The notes beneath the pieces were generated by a model. It did not search any database and was not told the DNA's origin. It was given only the letters and a program-made list of their open reading frames with translations. The position numbers were made by a program, and so were the translations under genes. From NCBI RefSeq assembly GCF_001053095.1, contig NZ_CGBP01000010.1, positions 62,001 through 126,000 of the forward strand: 64,000 nucleotides of DNA. Direction: 5' to 3'. Below are positions 20,283-29,958 of this stretch, one piece after another (within the stretch, counting starts at the first letter, position 1; the number at the start of each line of letters is the position of its first letter). Source of the DNA: Yersinia similis. GTDB taxonomy: Bacteria > Pseudomonadota > Gammaproteobacteria > Enterobacterales > Enterobacteriaceae.

Positions 20283-20295
20283 AAAAGGAAAGAAA

Positions 20296-20583
20296 ATGAA
20301 AATTACAGTGGTCTGTGGTAACGGTTTAGGTACCAGTCTGATGATGGAAATCAGCATCAAAAATATCCTGAAAGAATTAGCCGTCAGTGCTGAAGTCGAT
20401 CATGTAGACCTCGGTTCAGCAAAAGGCACACCAAGCGATATCTTTATCGGTACCAAAGACATTGCAGAGCAATTAGTTGCTCAAGCAGTGGGTGGCAAAA
20501 TCGTTGCATTGGATAACATGATCGATAAGAAAGCCATGAAAGAGCTCTTATCTGCAGCATTAACCGAATTAGGCGCTTTGTAA
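20296..20583 (+). CDS. PTS EIIB component, ascorbate (UlaB/SgaB) type
   Basis: A 95-residue cytoplasmic domain with the phosphocysteine loop at the N-terminus, MKITVVCGNGLGTSLMM (Cys7). It accepts phosphate from EIIA H66 and transfers it to the sugar moving through EIIC. It is followed 12 bp later by the EIIC gene. The preceding ERIC makes it the only gene of the operon with a long leader. Confidence 0.92.
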   Translation: MKITVVCGNGLGTSLMMEISIKNILKELAVSAEVDHVDLGSAKGTPSDIFIGTKDIAEQLVAQAVGGKIVALDNMIDKKAMKELLSAALTELGAL

Positions 20584-20595
20584 GCGGAGGCTGGT

Positions 20596-21852
20596 ATGGA
20601 TTTCTTTCGTTTCTTAATGAGTGATGTGCTTTCTGAACCCGCGATACTGGTCGGTCTGATCGCTTTGATTGGCCTTATTGCCCAGAAAAAACCGGTGACT
20701 GAATGTATTAAAGGCACCGTAAAAACCATTATGGGTTTTGTGATTTTGGGTGCAGGCGCTGGCCTGGTGGTTTCATCTCTGGGTGATTTTGCCAATATTT
20801 TCCAACAAGCTTTCGGTATTCAGGGTGTAGTACCCAATAACGAAGCTATTGTTTCTGTGGCACAGAAGAGTTTCGGTAAAGAAATGGCGATGATTATGTT
20901 CTTCGCTATGGTGATCAACATCTTGATTGCCCGCTTTACGCCATGGAAATTTATCTTCCTGACCGGTCACCACACGCTGTTTATGTCCATGATGGTGGCT
21001 GTGATTCTGGCAACTGCTGGGCTAAGTGGCATAATGCTGATTGCCATTGGCTCCGTGGTTGTTGGGGTAGCGATGGTCTTCTTCCCTGCCATTGCCCACC
21101 CTTACATGAAGAAGGTAACAGGCTCTGATGATGTGGCCATCGGTCACTTCTCTACCCTCTCCTATGTATTAGCTGGTTTTATCGGCAGTAAGTTTGGTAA
21201 TAAAGAACATTCGACTGAAGACATGAACGTGCCGAAAAGTCTATTGTTCTTGCGTGATACACCGGTCGCAATCTCCTTTACCATGTGTATCATTTTTGTC
21301 GTTACCTGCCTGTTTGCCGGGCCGGAAGTGGTGAAAAGCCTAAGTGGCGGTAAAAACTGGTTCATGTTCTCATTGATGCAATCCATCACCTTTGCTGCAG
21401 GGGTTTATATTATTCTGCAAGGTGTTCGAATGGTCATTGCCGAGATCGTGCCTGCCTTTAAAGGGATTTCAGACAAGTTAGTGCCTAATGCAAAACCTGC
21501 GTTAGATTGCCCGGTTGTCTTCCCGTACGCACCCAATGCGGTACTGGTTGGCTTCCTAAGCAGCTTTGCCGCTGGCCTGATTGGTATGTTCGCGTTGTAT
21601 TTGTTGAATATGACCGTGATCATCCCAGGTGTAGTCCCTCACTTCTTCGTAGGTGCTGCTGCAGGGGTGTTTGGTAATGCTACAGGCGGGCGTCGCGGTG
21701 CGATTCTTGGTGCATTTGCTCAGGGTCTGTTAATCACCTTCCTGCCAGTTTTCCTGCTGCCAGTCTTAGGCGATATTGGTTTTGCCAATACCACATTTAG
21801 TGATGCAGATTTTGGTGCACTGGGTATTTTACTGGGGATTATCGTTCGATAA
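20596..21852 (+). CDS. PTS EIIC permease, ascorbate (UlaA/SgaT) type
   Basis: A 418-residue, very hydrophobic inner-membrane protein with roughly ten to eleven membrane segments. FITGHH-like sequence (FLTGHHTLFMSMM) near residue 125 and the C-terminal GNATGGRRGAILGAFAQG loop match the UlaA family. It binds and translocates the sugar while EIIB phosphorylates it. The GCGGAGG site precedes ATG. Two stem-loops follow the stop. Confidence 0.92.
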   Translation: MDFFRFLMSDVLSEPAILVGLIALIGLIAQKKPVTECIKGTVKTIMGFVILGAGAGLVVSSLGDFANIFQQAFGIQGVVPNNEAIVSVAQKSFGKEMAMIMFFAMVINILIARFTPWKFIFLTGHHTLFMSMMVAVILATAGLSGIMLIAIGSVVVGVAMVFFPAIAHPYMKKVTGSDDVAIGHFSTLSYVLAGFIGSKFGNKEHSTEDMNVPKSLLFLRDTPVAISFTMCIIFVVTCLFAGPEVVKSLSGGKNWFMFSLMQSITFAAGVYIILQGVRMVIAEIVPAFKGISDKLVPNAKPALDCPVVFPYAPNAVLVGFLSSFAAGLIGMFALYLLNMTVIIPGVVPHFFVGAAAGVFGNATGGRRGAILGAFAQGLLITFLPVFLLPVLGDIGFANTTFSDADFGALGILLGIIVR

Positions 21853-21880
21853 TTTGCTTTCTCAGTAAAGAAATCACCAT

Positions 21881-21904
21881 AACCACCTCCTCGGGAGGGG
21901 GTTT
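21881..21904 (+). terminator. Stem-loop after the PTS operon
   Basis: AACCACCTCC / GGAGGGGGTT-type stem with TCGG loop and TTT after it, about 28 bp after the EIIC stop. Confidence 0.65.
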
Positions 21905-21916
21905 AAAACTGACAAT

Positions 21917-21954
21917 AAAAAACCAAAGCGCCTTAGCGGGGCTTTGGTTTTTTT
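21917..21954. terminator. Bidirectional terminator between EIIC and yfcD
   Basis: Stem AACCAAAGC (21921-21929) / GCTTTGGTT (21941-21949), with an A-run on the left and a T-run on the right, so it can stop transcripts from both convergent genes. Confidence 0.9.
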
Positions 21955-21970
21955 ATTGAACAAGTGGTAA

Positions 21971-22519
21971 TTACTCTTCGCGGGGGGTAATTTTACCGTA
22001 ATCCTGTTCGTTGTTGCGCGTTAGCCACAGTGATAATGCTTTGAGAGAATCAGGCGTAAATTCGTCACAGCGGGCGGTGATCTCTTCTGGCACCATCCAG
22101 CGTACTTCATCAATCTCCTCTGGTTGTAACGCAAAGGGACCATGAGACACGCAACTGAATAAAGCCCCCCATACTCGGCAGCACTCCTCTTCAAAGTAGA
22201 ATTGGCCGTGTTCCGCGAACGGCACACCGGCAATACCCAATTCTTCTTCAGCCTCGCGCCGTGCGGATTCAAGGTAGTTCTCGCCACTTTGCACAACACC
22301 ACCCGCCGTGGCATCCAGTTTGCCGGGATGAAAATCTTTGCTCTCAGTGCGACGTTGTACCAGAATTTTCCCCATCCCATCGTGCACCACAATATAGGTA
22401 GCACGATGGCGTAGTCGCTGAGCTCTCATTTGCTGACGACTGGACTGAGCAATGACGTTATTTTGCTCATCAACAATGTCAACCCACTCGATGACTGCTG
22501 CTGGATTTTGCTCCACCAT
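21971..22519 (-). CDS. yfcD: Nudix hydrolase YfcD
   Basis: A 182-residue Nudix protein with the complete box: [19 protein letters not shown] (G-x5-E-x7-REUxEExGU). Similar over its full length to E. coli YfcD, whose fold resembles isopentenyl-diphosphate isomerase; its substrate is not established. The ribosome site (AGAGG) is unusually close to the annotated ATG, so initiation may be at this ATG or at the GTG immediately after it. It shares a convergent terminator with the PTS. Confidence 0.94.
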   Translation of the reverse strand: MVEQNPAAVIEWVDIVDEQNNVIAQSSRQQMRAQRLRHRATYIVVHDGMGKILVQRRTESKDFHPGKLDATAGGVVQSGENYLESARREAEEELGIAGVPFAEHGQFYFEEECCRVWGALFSCVSHGPFALQPEEIDEVRWMVPEEITARCDEFTPDSLKALSLWLTRNNEQDYGKITPREE

Positions 22520-22667
22520 CCTCTGAAACCTTCTATCTAGGCGCGGTGATATACGCGCATATGTTAATCAAGAGTATCTGTTAATAAATAATATTTTTAA
22601 TCAATATCTTACCCTTGTTACGTGACGCCACAATATGTTAGCTGCCTACCGCGTCAGTAACCTTAGG

Positions 22668-22758
<91 letters not shown>

Positions 22759-22774
22759 AAAGCCTGTGTATTGA

Positions 22775-23326
22775 TTAATTTTTCAATGTCAATCGGGCGA
22801 CAAACTCATCACCTTGTAAAGTAATAATCTGCAAAACACCCTCCTCCAACATGCCATAGCTCGCCGGGTATCCCCCTTTTGGGATACTCACGGAACCAGG
22901 GTTAAAACAGATTATCTCACCTTGCCACTGTGCTTGTGGTAGGTGGGTATGACCATAAGCCAGGACATCCCCATGACGCAATGGAGGAAGCGCTCCGGGA
23001 TGATAAAGGTGACCATGGGTCAGGAATAAACGTGTTTCAGGCATAATAATCTGCTGCCAACCCGCCATGATGGGGAATTGAAGTAGCATTTGATCGACTT
23101 CACTGTCGCAATTGCCACGCACGGCAATAATGCTATCCTTGTAGGCATTAAGAGACTCCGCCACCGCTGCGGGTTGATAACCCTCAGGTAATGCATTGCG
23201 CGGCCCGTGGTTAAGTAAATCACCCAGTAGTACCAGCCATTGCGCACGGCTGCGATCAAAGATCTCCAGAACGCGTTCCGTGGCCGGTAACGAACCATGC
23301 AGGTCAGAAGCAAACATTAACTTCAT
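22775..23326 (-). CDS. yfcE: Metallophosphodiesterase YfcE
   Basis: A 183-residue calcineurin-like phosphoesterase. The dinuclear-metal motifs are in order: SDLHGS, GDLLNHGPRN, RGNCDSEVD, LTHGH and YGHTHLP. The E. coli orthologue hydrolyses phosphodiesters in vitro with Mn2+. Length is within one residue. Its physiological substrate is unknown to me. Confidence 0.95.
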   Translation of the reverse strand: MKLMFASDLHGSLPATERVLEIFDRSRAQWLVLLGDLLNHGPRNALPEGYQPAAVAESLNAYKDSIIAVRGNCDSEVDQMLLQFPIMAGWQQIIMPETRLFLTHGHLYHPGALPPLRHGDVLAYGHTHLPQAQWQGEIICFNPGSVSIPKGGYPASYGMLEEGVLQIITLQGDEFVARLTLKN

Positions 23327-23513
23327 GATATCGTTTTCTCTCTGGTCATCATCTCAATGATAAAAGAAGCGCTATTCTATCACCCAATCCAGCAGATTAA
23401 TCCGATAAAAGTCAGTATCTACCATGAGAAAATTTTGTCGAAAAGGACCGCGCTGACATCACAAACGAAGACCCACGCGATACAGCCCATCAAGGCGCGT
23501 TTTGCCAAAAATG

Positions 23514-24206
23514 TTAACGCAAAGGTTGGGAGACTAGCTCATCCAATGTCATAGGGTTAAACAGATACCCCTGCATAGCATCAATATTACTGCTTTCGAG
23601 TTGCGCAGATTCACTCTGATTTTCTACCCCGACGACAATGACCCCAAGACAATATTTTTTAATGTTGTTGATCAATATCGGGAAGGTATGTTTGTTGTGC
23701 TGCCAGAAGAAATGCTTATCAATTTTTACATACTCGAAGATATTGGCAGTCACTGCGTTCAATGTTGAGCCTCCGCTGCCTAAATCATCCAACCATAATG
23801 GATACAGTGAGGCTAACTCACGTAGCAAAGGGTTATTCATACCATCGGATAAATTGGAGAATGTCTCCATGATTTCCAGCCGTAAAAAAGGCATTTCATC
23901 CAGTATCTGCCGGGTAGGCGCATCAGTAACAATCACACTCGCTAAATCAAAATCAATATTGATCGAAAGCAGGACATTGTTAGTGATAAACCAATCACTA
24001 TAGGCTTTTACCGCCTGCAATTGATTTTGGAATAAATCATTTTTTCCATTTATGTCCAATCCATTAATAAATTTTTCGACATCAATGGGTAAATCGACTG
24101 GTGTCGCTGAAAACCGGCTTAATAATTCTACTGCCAATAAGCTGCCGTCTTGCTTACGTATGGGTTCACAGATATAAGAACAATTAACTTTGATATTTAG
24201 TTTCAT
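23514..24206 (-). CDS. Stand-alone EAL-domain protein, predicted c-di-GMP phosphodiesterase
   Basis: A 230-residue protein consisting only of an EAL domain. Key residues in the longer numbering (two residues before the chosen ATG) are E29 of the EAL-equivalent VELLSR, N85 (SIN), E113 (LEIME), D142-D143 (DDLGSGGST), K163 (VKIDK), E197 (GVEN) and Q214 (QGYLF), so the usual metal and substrate ligands all appear present. It is not YdiV-like in its motifs despite similar size. The ATG at 24206 is preferred because CCAGG precedes it. No membrane or sensor domain is visible. Confidence 0.87.
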   Translation of the reverse strand: MKLNIKVNCSYICEPIRKQDGSLLAVELLSRFSATPVDLPIDVEKFINGLDINGKNDLFQNQLQAVKAYSDWFITNNVLLSINIDFDLASVIVTDAPTRQILDEMPFLRLEIMETFSNLSDGMNNPLLRELASLYPLWLDDLGSGGSTLNAVTANIFEYVKIDKHFFWQHNKHTFPILINNIKKYCLGVIVVGVENQSESAQLESSNIDAMQGYLFNPMTLDELVSQPLR

Positions 24207-24561
24207 ACGCACCTGGAAAAGTATATAGACAACAGTAAGATCGCTATCCGATCTCAGCAGGAGGATTGATAAACCATCGCTAATCTTTTATCAAACGCTT
24301 AACATTACCTTATTTATCGGCCATGTTGAGCGGTTTATTTAGTCCCTGATTCTTTTTTTTATTTTTTACAATAATGATTCTGGCAACTGCCTCTACTTGC
24401 CCGTTGGCAGTCCCCCTATTTTGAATGCAAGAAATAGAAGTATTCATTCAGGATGTGCTCAGTGTCGTGGGACAAGAGCACAGAATCGCCTATGCTAAAA
24501 GAGAAAAAGAAATAAATGAGGTTGATGACTCGATAGGATTGGATTTAAACGGAGATTGGAT
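24207..24561. promoter_or_regulatory. Divergent gap between the EAL gene and yfcH
   Basis: A 355-bp AT-rich gap upstream of both genes, including a T-tract near 24352-24368. No further feature I can support. Confidence 0.4.
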
Positions 24562-25470
24562 ATGCGTATTTTACTCACCGGTGCTACAGGGTTGATCGGG
24601 CGCAGCCTGACCCCCTTTCTTCTGTCGCAAGGCCACCAAATAACGGCTCTGAGCCGCTCACCACAGCGGGCCAATAACCTGCTCGGTCAGCAAGTGACCT
24701 GCTGGTCCACGCTAGATGATAAAGAGAATCTCAACAGTTTTGATGCTGTGATCAATCTGGCCGGAGAACCGATCGCCGATAAACGCTGGACCTCGCGGCA
24801 AAAAGAGATTCTCTGCCAAAGTCGCTGGCAAATAACCGAACGCTTAGCCACGCTGATCAATGCCAGTAGCCAGCCACCAACCGTTTTTATCTCCGGTTCT
24901 GCTGTTGGATTTTATGGTGACCAAGGGCAGGCATTAGTCACCGAAGAAGAGCCTCCCCACGACGAGTTTACCCATAAATTATGTGAGCGTTGGGAAAATC
25001 TGGCGCTGGCGGCGGAGAATAGCCATACCCGAGTCTGCTTGCTGCGTACCGGCGTCGTATTAGCGCCAAAAGGCGGCGCTCTAGCTAAGATGCTTCCTCT
25101 ATTCCGCCTTGGATTAGGTGGCCCCATGGGGGATGGTCGCCAATATCTGCCTTGGATACACATCGAAGATATGGTGCATGGTATTTATTATCTGCTAACC
25201 ACCGATAATCTGCGCGGCCCATTTAATATGGTTGCCCCCTATCCGGTCCATAATGAGCAATTTACGGCGACGCTGGCCGATGTTTTGGATCGCCCAGCAG
25301 CCATCCGCACACCTGCGGCGGCAATTCGTCTATTAATGGGTGAATCCGCAATATTGGTGCTCGGTGGGCAACGGGCGTTACCGAAACGGTTGGAAGAGGC
25401 GGGTTTTGGCTTTCGCTATTATGAATTGGAAGATGCGCTGCGTGATGTGCTGAAAAAGCCAAAGGAATAA
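24562..25470 (+). CDS. yfcH: NAD(P)-binding epimerase-family protein YfcH
   Basis: A 302-residue SDR/Rossmann protein of the SulA-like DUF1731 group. The N-terminal nucleotide motif is [26 protein letters not shown] and [12 protein letters not shown] follow, and a C-terminal DUF1731 segment is near 255-300 ([13 protein letters not shown]). The ATG at 24562 follows GGAG by a good distance; the TTG six bases before is less likely. Cytoplasmic; reaction not established. Confidence 0.93.
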   Translation: MRILLTGATGLIGRSLTPFLLSQGHQITALSRSPQRANNLLGQQVTCWSTLDDKENLNSFDAVINLAGEPIADKRWTSRQKEILCQSRWQITERLATLINASSQPPTVFISGSAVGFYGDQGQALVTEEEPPHDEFTHKLCERWENLALAAENSHTRVCLLRTGVVLAPKGGALAKMLPLFRLGLGGPMGDGRQYLPWIHIEDMVHGIYYLLTTDNLRGPFNMVAPYPVHNEQFTATLADVLDRPAAIRTPAAAIRLLMGESAILVLGGQRALPKRLEEAGFGFRYYELEDALRDVLKKPKE

Positions 25471-25524
25471 GCCGCTGGCGTTCCCTGGGTAGGGGTGATC
25501 CGTGAAATGGCATTCACCCCTAAA

Positions 25525-25556
25525 ATACAGCTATCCATTAATACAGCTATCCATCA
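25525..25556. repeat. 16-bp tandem duplication after hisP
   Basis: ATACAGCTATCCATTA (25525-25540) and ATACAGCTATCCATCA (25541-25556), in the convergent gap between yfcH and hisP. Confidence 0.75.
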
Positions 25557-25588
25557 GCCATTTTATTAGCTACTACCCATTAACCATT

Positions 25589-26386
25589 TTATTTCAGTGA
25601 GCCAGAAAGAAACTGCTGTAAACGTAGGCTTTTAGGGTTACCGAAAAGCTCGGCGGGGGGGCCTTCCTCTTCAATTACCCCTTTATGCAAAAAAATAACA
25701 TGGCTGGAAACATGGCGGGCAAATTCCATTTCGTGCGTGACCACCACCATAGTTTTCCCCTCTTCTGCCAACTTTTGCATAATACGTAGCACTTCACCGA
25801 CCAACTCGGGATCCAGCGCAGAAGTGGGTTCATCAAACAGCAATACATCTGGTTCCATTGCCAATGCTCGTGCAATAGAAACACGCTGTTGCTGCCCCCC
25901 AGAGAGATGTACGGGATATTTGGCCCGCGCCCGTTCATCAATACCAACTTTATCCAGATACAGAATTGCACGCTCTTTCGCCACCGATTTACTTAATCCC
26001 AGCACTTGAACCGGTGCCTCCATCACGTTTTCCAATACCGTCATGTGACTCCACAAATTAAAGTGTTGGAAGACCATCGTTAACCGGGTGCGCAATAATT
26101 GTAGCTGTTTTTTATCGAAGACTTTCAACTGACCATCGCTATCCCGTACCAAGCGGATAACCTGATTATTTACGCTTATCGAGCCTTCACTGGGTTTTTC
26201 CAGAAAGTTAATGCAGCGTAAAAATGTACTTTTCCCTGAACCAGATGAACCAATAATGGAAATAACATCCCCCGCTTTGGCAGAGAGCGAAACACCTTTT
26301 AATACCTCATGCTCCCCATAATGCTTATGCAGCTCCGTCACAGAAAGTTTAGTTTCCGCATTTTTAATGTAGGACGTATTCGTCAT
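25589..26386 (-). CDS. hisP: Histidine ABC transporter ATP-binding protein
   Basis: ATPase of the HisJQMP importer, on the cytoplasmic face of the membrane. Walker [10 protein letters not shown] is near residue 46, the signature [15 protein letters not shown] is in the second third, and Walker [15 protein letters not shown] follows it. At 265 residues it is slightly longer than the E. coli protein because of its N-terminus. Last gene of the operon hisJ-hisQ-hisM-hisP, 13 bp after hisM. Confidence 0.96.
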   Translation of the reverse strand: MTNTSYIKNAETKLSVTELHKHYGEHEVLKGVSLSAKAGDVISIIGSSGSGKSTFLRCINFLEKPSEGSISVNNQVIRLVRDSDGQLKVFDKKQLQLLRTRLTMVFQHFNLWSHMTVLENVMEAPVQVLGLSKSVAKERAILYLDKVGIDERARAKYPVHLSGGQQQRVSIARALAMEPDVLLFDEPTSALDPELVGEVLRIMQKLAEEGKTMVVVTHEMEFARHVSSHVIFLHKGVIEEEGPPAELFGNPKSLRLQQFLSGSLK

Positions 26387-26399
26387 AGAGTTCTCCGCA

Positions 26400-27116
26400 C
26401 TAATGCGATGCCTGAGGTTTAATATGGGCTAACCAACGTTTTTCTGCCTGGCGGAACAGGCTAATTAGCGTAAAGGAGATGATCAAATAAAGTACAGCGG
26501 CAATACTGAACGCATAAAAGGGTTGGTAAGTCGCAGCGTTAATATCGCGGGCTATTTTCAATATATCGGGTACGGTCGCGGTAAAGGCCAGCGCGGTGGA
26601 GTGCAGCATTAAGATCACTTCATTGCTGTATGCCGGTAAAGAGATACGCAATGCAGCAGGTAAGATAATACAGCGGTATAATTTAAAACGTGAGAAACCA
26701 TAGGCGCGCGCGGCTTCTATCTCACCGTGAGGTACCGAACGGATCGCACCGGCAAAAATCTCAGTGGTATAAGCACAGGTATTGAGCGTCAGCGCTAAAA
26801 TAGTGCAATTTAACCCACTGCGAAAAAAAGCATTTAGTAGGTCATTGCCTCGGATTATCTCCAAACTATACATCCCGGAATAGAACACCAATAACTGCAC
26901 ATACAGCGGTGTACCACGAAAAATATAGGTAAAAATCCATACCGGTAAGCGGATCCATCTCCGCTCGGACACCCGAGCAACCGCCAATGGGAGCGCCAGT
27001 AATCCCCCCATGACGACCGAGGAAATTAATAACCAGAGGGTGACCGCCATGCCGGTAAAGCGGTAGCCATCACTCCAAAGTAATGCCTGCCAATATTGAT
27101 GTAAGATTTCAATCAT
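26400..27116 (-). CDS. hisM: Histidine ABC transporter permease HisM
   Basis: A 238-residue inner-membrane permease with about five membrane segments and the EAA loop seen as [20 protein letters not shown]. Pairs with HisQ to form the channel. Its ATG overlaps the hisQ stop by four bases. Confidence 0.96.
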   Translation of the reverse strand: MIEILHQYWQALLWSDGYRFTGMAVTLWLLISSVVMGGLLALPLAVARVSERRWIRLPVWIFTYIFRGTPLYVQLLVFYSGMYSLEIIRGNDLLNAFFRSGLNCTILALTLNTCAYTTEIFAGAIRSVPHGEIEAARAYGFSRFKLYRCIILPAALRISLPAYSNEVILMLHSTALAFTATVPDILKIARDINAATYQPFYAFSIAAVLYLIISFTLISLFRQAEKRWLAHIKPQASH

Positions 27117-27799
27117 AGCTCAGCCCTCTTCACCCCATGGGAATAGCGCCTTTCCAGCCACCACAAGACACCGTTAGAGAGAGTGGTGAAGAACAGATAA
27201 ATCGCGCCAGCAACCAAAGCAAAGAAAAACGGCTGGTAGGTGCCTTTCCCCGCCAACTGAGTGGCTTTGACCACGTCATTCAAGCCTAAAATTGACACCA
27301 GCGCTGTCGCTTTCAGGATCACTTGCCAATTATTACCAATACCCGGCAACGCATAGCGCATCATGGCAGGGAACATAATCCGACGGAAAATCTGGCTGGA
27401 GGTGAAACCAAAGGCGGTCGCGGCCTCAATTTGTCCTTTAGATACAGCCATATAAGCGCCACGAAACGTTTCAGTGAAGTAAGCGCCATAGATAAAGCCA
27501 AGGGTAATAACTCCGGCAGAGAGAGGATCAATATCAATTTGTGCAAAACCAAGGGACTCGGTAATGCTATTGAGGGTAATCTGCAAACCGTAGAAGATAA
27601 GCAGCATCAAAACTAAATCAGGTACGCCGCGGATCAGTGTGGTGTAGCACTCAAACAGGCCCGATACCAACCGGTTTGACGATAACTTCCCACCGGCGCC
27701 CATCAAGCCGATAACCACTGACAGCAGCACCGAGAACAATGCTAACTCCAGTGTCACCAGCGCACCTTCAAATATCAGTTTGGAATATCCATCCAGCAT
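27113..27799 (-). CDS. hisQ: Histidine ABC transporter permease HisQ
   Basis: A 228-residue permease, exactly the E. coli length when started at MLDGYSKLIFEGALV; a longer upstream in-frame extension lacks membrane character and is not used. The EAA loop is GQIEAATAFGFTSSQIFRRI. Several hydrophobic segments span the inner membrane. It follows hisJ by 95 bp and overlaps hisM. Confidence 0.95.
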   Translation of the reverse strand: MLDGYSKLIFEGALVTLELALFSVLLSVVIGLMGAGGKLSSNRLVSGLFECYTTLIRGVPDLVLMLLIFYGLQITLNSITESLGFAQIDIDPLSAGVITLGFIYGAYFTETFRGAYMAVSKGQIEAATAFGFTSSQIFRRIMFPAMMRYALPGIGNNWQVILKATALVSILGLNDVVKATQLAGKGTYQPFFFALVAGAIYLFFTTLSNGVLWWLERRYSHGVKRAEL

Positions 27800-27894
27800 C
27801 TGTGGGTTATCCTGTTTTACTGAGTGAGGAGTCTGGCTAATTACGGTATGTTGGCCCCTGCCATAATCGACAGAGGCCACTACGGCAAAAAGGG

Positions 27895-28674
27895 TTAATC
27901 GCCGTAAACATCAAAATCAAAGTATTTTTTGGCTAATTGATCGTAGGTGCCGTCACTACGCATTTCAGCAAAGGCTTTATTTAACGCCGCTTTCAGCTCA
28001 ACATCTGCTTTGCGCAACCCCATACCGGTCCCTACACCAAAGAATTGATCATTTTTTACTGATGGGCCGGCAAAAATATAATCTTTACCCACAGTTTGTT
28101 TTAGGAAACCTTCGCTGGCTGCAACTTCATCTTGGAAAGCCGCATCAATACGACCTGAGGCCAGATCTGCATAAATCAGATCCTGATTTTGATAAGCAAC
28201 AACATCAATACCTTTTGGCTGCCACTCAGCATTGGCAAAAGCTTCCTGAGTAGAACCTTGTAACACCCCCACGCGCTTACCTTTTAATGCCACCAGTGTC
28301 GGCTCAATAGTGCTACCTTTAGCGGCGATTAAACGGGAGTTGGCGGCAAAGAGTTTATCGGTGAAGGCAATCTCTTTTTGACGTTTTTCAGTTATGGAGA
28401 GTGAGGAGATAATGGCATCGACTTTTTTAGCTTTCAGCGACGGGATTAACGCATCAAAATCACTTTCAACAAAAGTACATTTGGTATCTATACGTTTGCA
28501 TAACTCCTTCGCGATATCGATATCAAAACCGACTAATTCACCACTAGAATTTTTCGATTCAAAAGGGGCATAAGTCGGATCTGTACCAATTTTGATCTCT
28601 TTCGGGATGGCGGCAAAAGCACTACTGGCAGCAAATGCTAATACCAAAGGAAGAACTAACAGCTTTTTATTCAT
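27895..28674 (-). CDS. hisJ: Periplasmic histidine-binding protein HisJ (or ArgT-like)
   Basis: A 259-residue solute-binding protein with a signal peptide cleaved after about residue 21 (ASSAFA then AIPKE). [29 protein letters not shown] and the C-terminal [11 protein letters not shown] are typical of HisJ/LAO proteins; HisJ and ArgT cannot be separated with certainty from sequence reading alone. The ATG at 28674 is chosen because it starts a clean signal peptide; an upstream extension from 28803 is unlikely. Feeds HisQMP. Confidence 0.93.
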   Translation of the reverse strand: MNKKLLVLPLVLAFAASSAFAAIPKEIKIGTDPTYAPFESKNSSGELVGFDIDIAKELCKRIDTKCTFVESDFDALIPSLKAKKVDAIISSLSITEKRQKEIAFTDKLFAANSRLIAAKGSTIEPTLVALKGKRVGVLQGSTQEAFANAEWQPKGIDVVAYQNQDLIYADLASGRIDAAFQDEVAASEGFLKQTVGKDYIFAGPSVKNDQFFGVGTGMGLRKADVELKAALNKAFAEMRSDGTYDQLAKKYFDFDVYGD

Positions 28675-28836
28675 ACACATAACCCTCAAATTGATTTTTG
28701 ATGCCACAAAGCGCGTTAGATTTCTGTCCAAGCCTGAGCGTCCATAAATCAATTTGCAGTAATCGTGCCAGTAATTATCTGGAGGGAAAGCCAATTCCAC
28801 CATACTGTTTCTTTACACGATAACGACTAAAATCGA

Positions 28837-28902
28837 TATACCCGTCATGCTTCAAGTTGCCAGTATTGGCCGCCTTCCTGCACGCACATTATTTAAGGTA
28901 TA
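28837..28902. repeat. Short ERIC remnant upstream of hisJ
   Basis: About 66 bp with ends TATACCCGTCATGCTTCAAG and CATTATTTAAGGTATA, core missing. Confidence 0.75.
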
Positions 28903-29019
28903 AATGTCATGACATCTGGTCGTGAACAGAAACAGAATACAAAAATCCTACTACAGCACCGTCGCTGTTGCCGGATCATTGTGGAGCATAGCTTGCCCCA
29001 TTTCAGTGCTATGTTGCAC

Positions 29020-29145
29020 AAATGTATTAATTAGGTGATTAATCATATTGATTGCATCACTAAATGTATCAATGAGGTGATTGAATGTGTCAATGAGGAC
29101 AATAAATATGTTAATTAGGTCAATGAATGTGTTGGTTAGGTTAGT
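29020..29145. repeat. Six 21-bp tandem repeats directly after ubiX
   Basis: Units start at 29020, 29041, 29062, 29083, 29104 and 29125 and share the pattern AAATGTATCAATGAGGTGATT with substitutions. On the minus strand they encode a seven-residue repeat of the form (N/I)-x-L-I-(D/N)-T-F. The frame is the same as ubiX and opens two codons after its TAA stop, continuing to 28951. The only start is a TTG without a ribosome site, so I do not call an independent gene. Confidence 0.9.
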
Positions 29146-29154
29146 CAATAAATA

Positions 29155-29727
29155 TTAGTTTTTACCTTGCCAGCGCGTAAACAGATCTTCAGGTAACTCA
29201 ATATCAAACTGATCGATGATGCGATTAACGGTCTGATCAATAATGTCCTGAATCGTTTTTGGCTGATGATAGAACGCAAGCATTGGCGGCATAATCACAG
29301 CACCTAATTCGGCGGCTTGCACCATTAAGCGGAGGTGGCCTAAATGCAGGGGGGTTTCGCGGACACAAAGCACCAAGCGGCGGCGTTCTTTAAGGATCAC
29401 ATCGGCAGCGCGGGTCAGTAAGCCATCGGTATAACTATGGACAATGCCAGATAGCGTTTTGATGGAGCAAGGTAAAATAACCATGCCATCGGTCTTAAAT
29501 GAACCAGAGGAAATACAAGCCGCAATGTCCCGAAAATCATGGACCACATCGGCAAACGCTTGGACTTCCTTGACACTGTAGTTGGTTTCGAGCGCCAGTG
29601 TTTGACGGGCAGCATTACTGATAATCAAATGGGTTTCCACGCCTTCGACATGTTGCAGCACCTGTAACAGCCGCACACCATAAATGGCACCACTTGCACC
29701 ACTAATGCCAATAATAAGTCGCTTCAT
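29155..29727 (-). CDS. ubiX: Flavin prenyltransferase UbiX
   Basis: Makes prenylated FMN, the cofactor for the UbiD decarboxylase in ubiquinone synthesis. The 190-residue form starts MKRLIIGISGASGAIYG, with GAGG upstream; five extra in-frame residues from 29742 are not used in the family. The flavin-binding GASGA and the SSGSF, CSIKTLSGI and VLCVRETPLH segments are present. Transcribed after purF with its own gap and a terminator between. Confidence 0.96.
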   Translation of the reverse strand: MKRLIIGISGASGAIYGVRLLQVLQHVEGVETHLIISNAARQTLALETNYSVKEVQAFADVVHDFRDIAACISSGSFKTDGMVILPCSIKTLSGIVHSYTDGLLTRAADVILKERRRLVLCVRETPLHLGHLRLMVQAAELGAVIMPPMLAFYHQPKTIQDIIDQTVNRIIDQFDIELPEDLFTRWQGKN

Positions 29728-29861
29728 GGAAAACTGCCTCATACTGATGCTCTATCGCATTAAAATGTCCAATATATATGCAGAACACATATTTATTAGC
29801 ATGATACCAAACTTTGCCGCATCAGGTACTAATTAGCAAGTTATAGCAAAACACCATGAAT

Positions 29862-29901
29862 AAAAAGGTGCACCGCGCCTAAACGCAGGTTGCACCTTTT
29901 T
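29862..29901. terminator. purF terminator, bidirectional in form
   Basis: AAAAAGGTGCA ... TGCACCTTTTT with an 18-nt loop, about 58 bp after the purF stop. A short ERIC-end fragment (ATACCCGTCATACTTCAAGA, near 29924) lies between it and purF. Confidence 0.85.
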
Positions 29902-29958
29902 GATTCATTCTGTTTTATGACTGATACCCGTCATACTTCAAGACACAGATATAGGGGA

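Noticed and set aside
23357-23554. 65-codon open frame between yfcE and the EAL gene
   Set aside because: Low-complexity content, no ribosome site, overlaps the 3' end of the EAL gene on the other strand.
28951-29148. Independent 65-residue gene after ubiX
   Set aside because: Starts only at TTG without a ribosome site and is almost wholly repeat. Reported as an in-frame tail instead of a gene.
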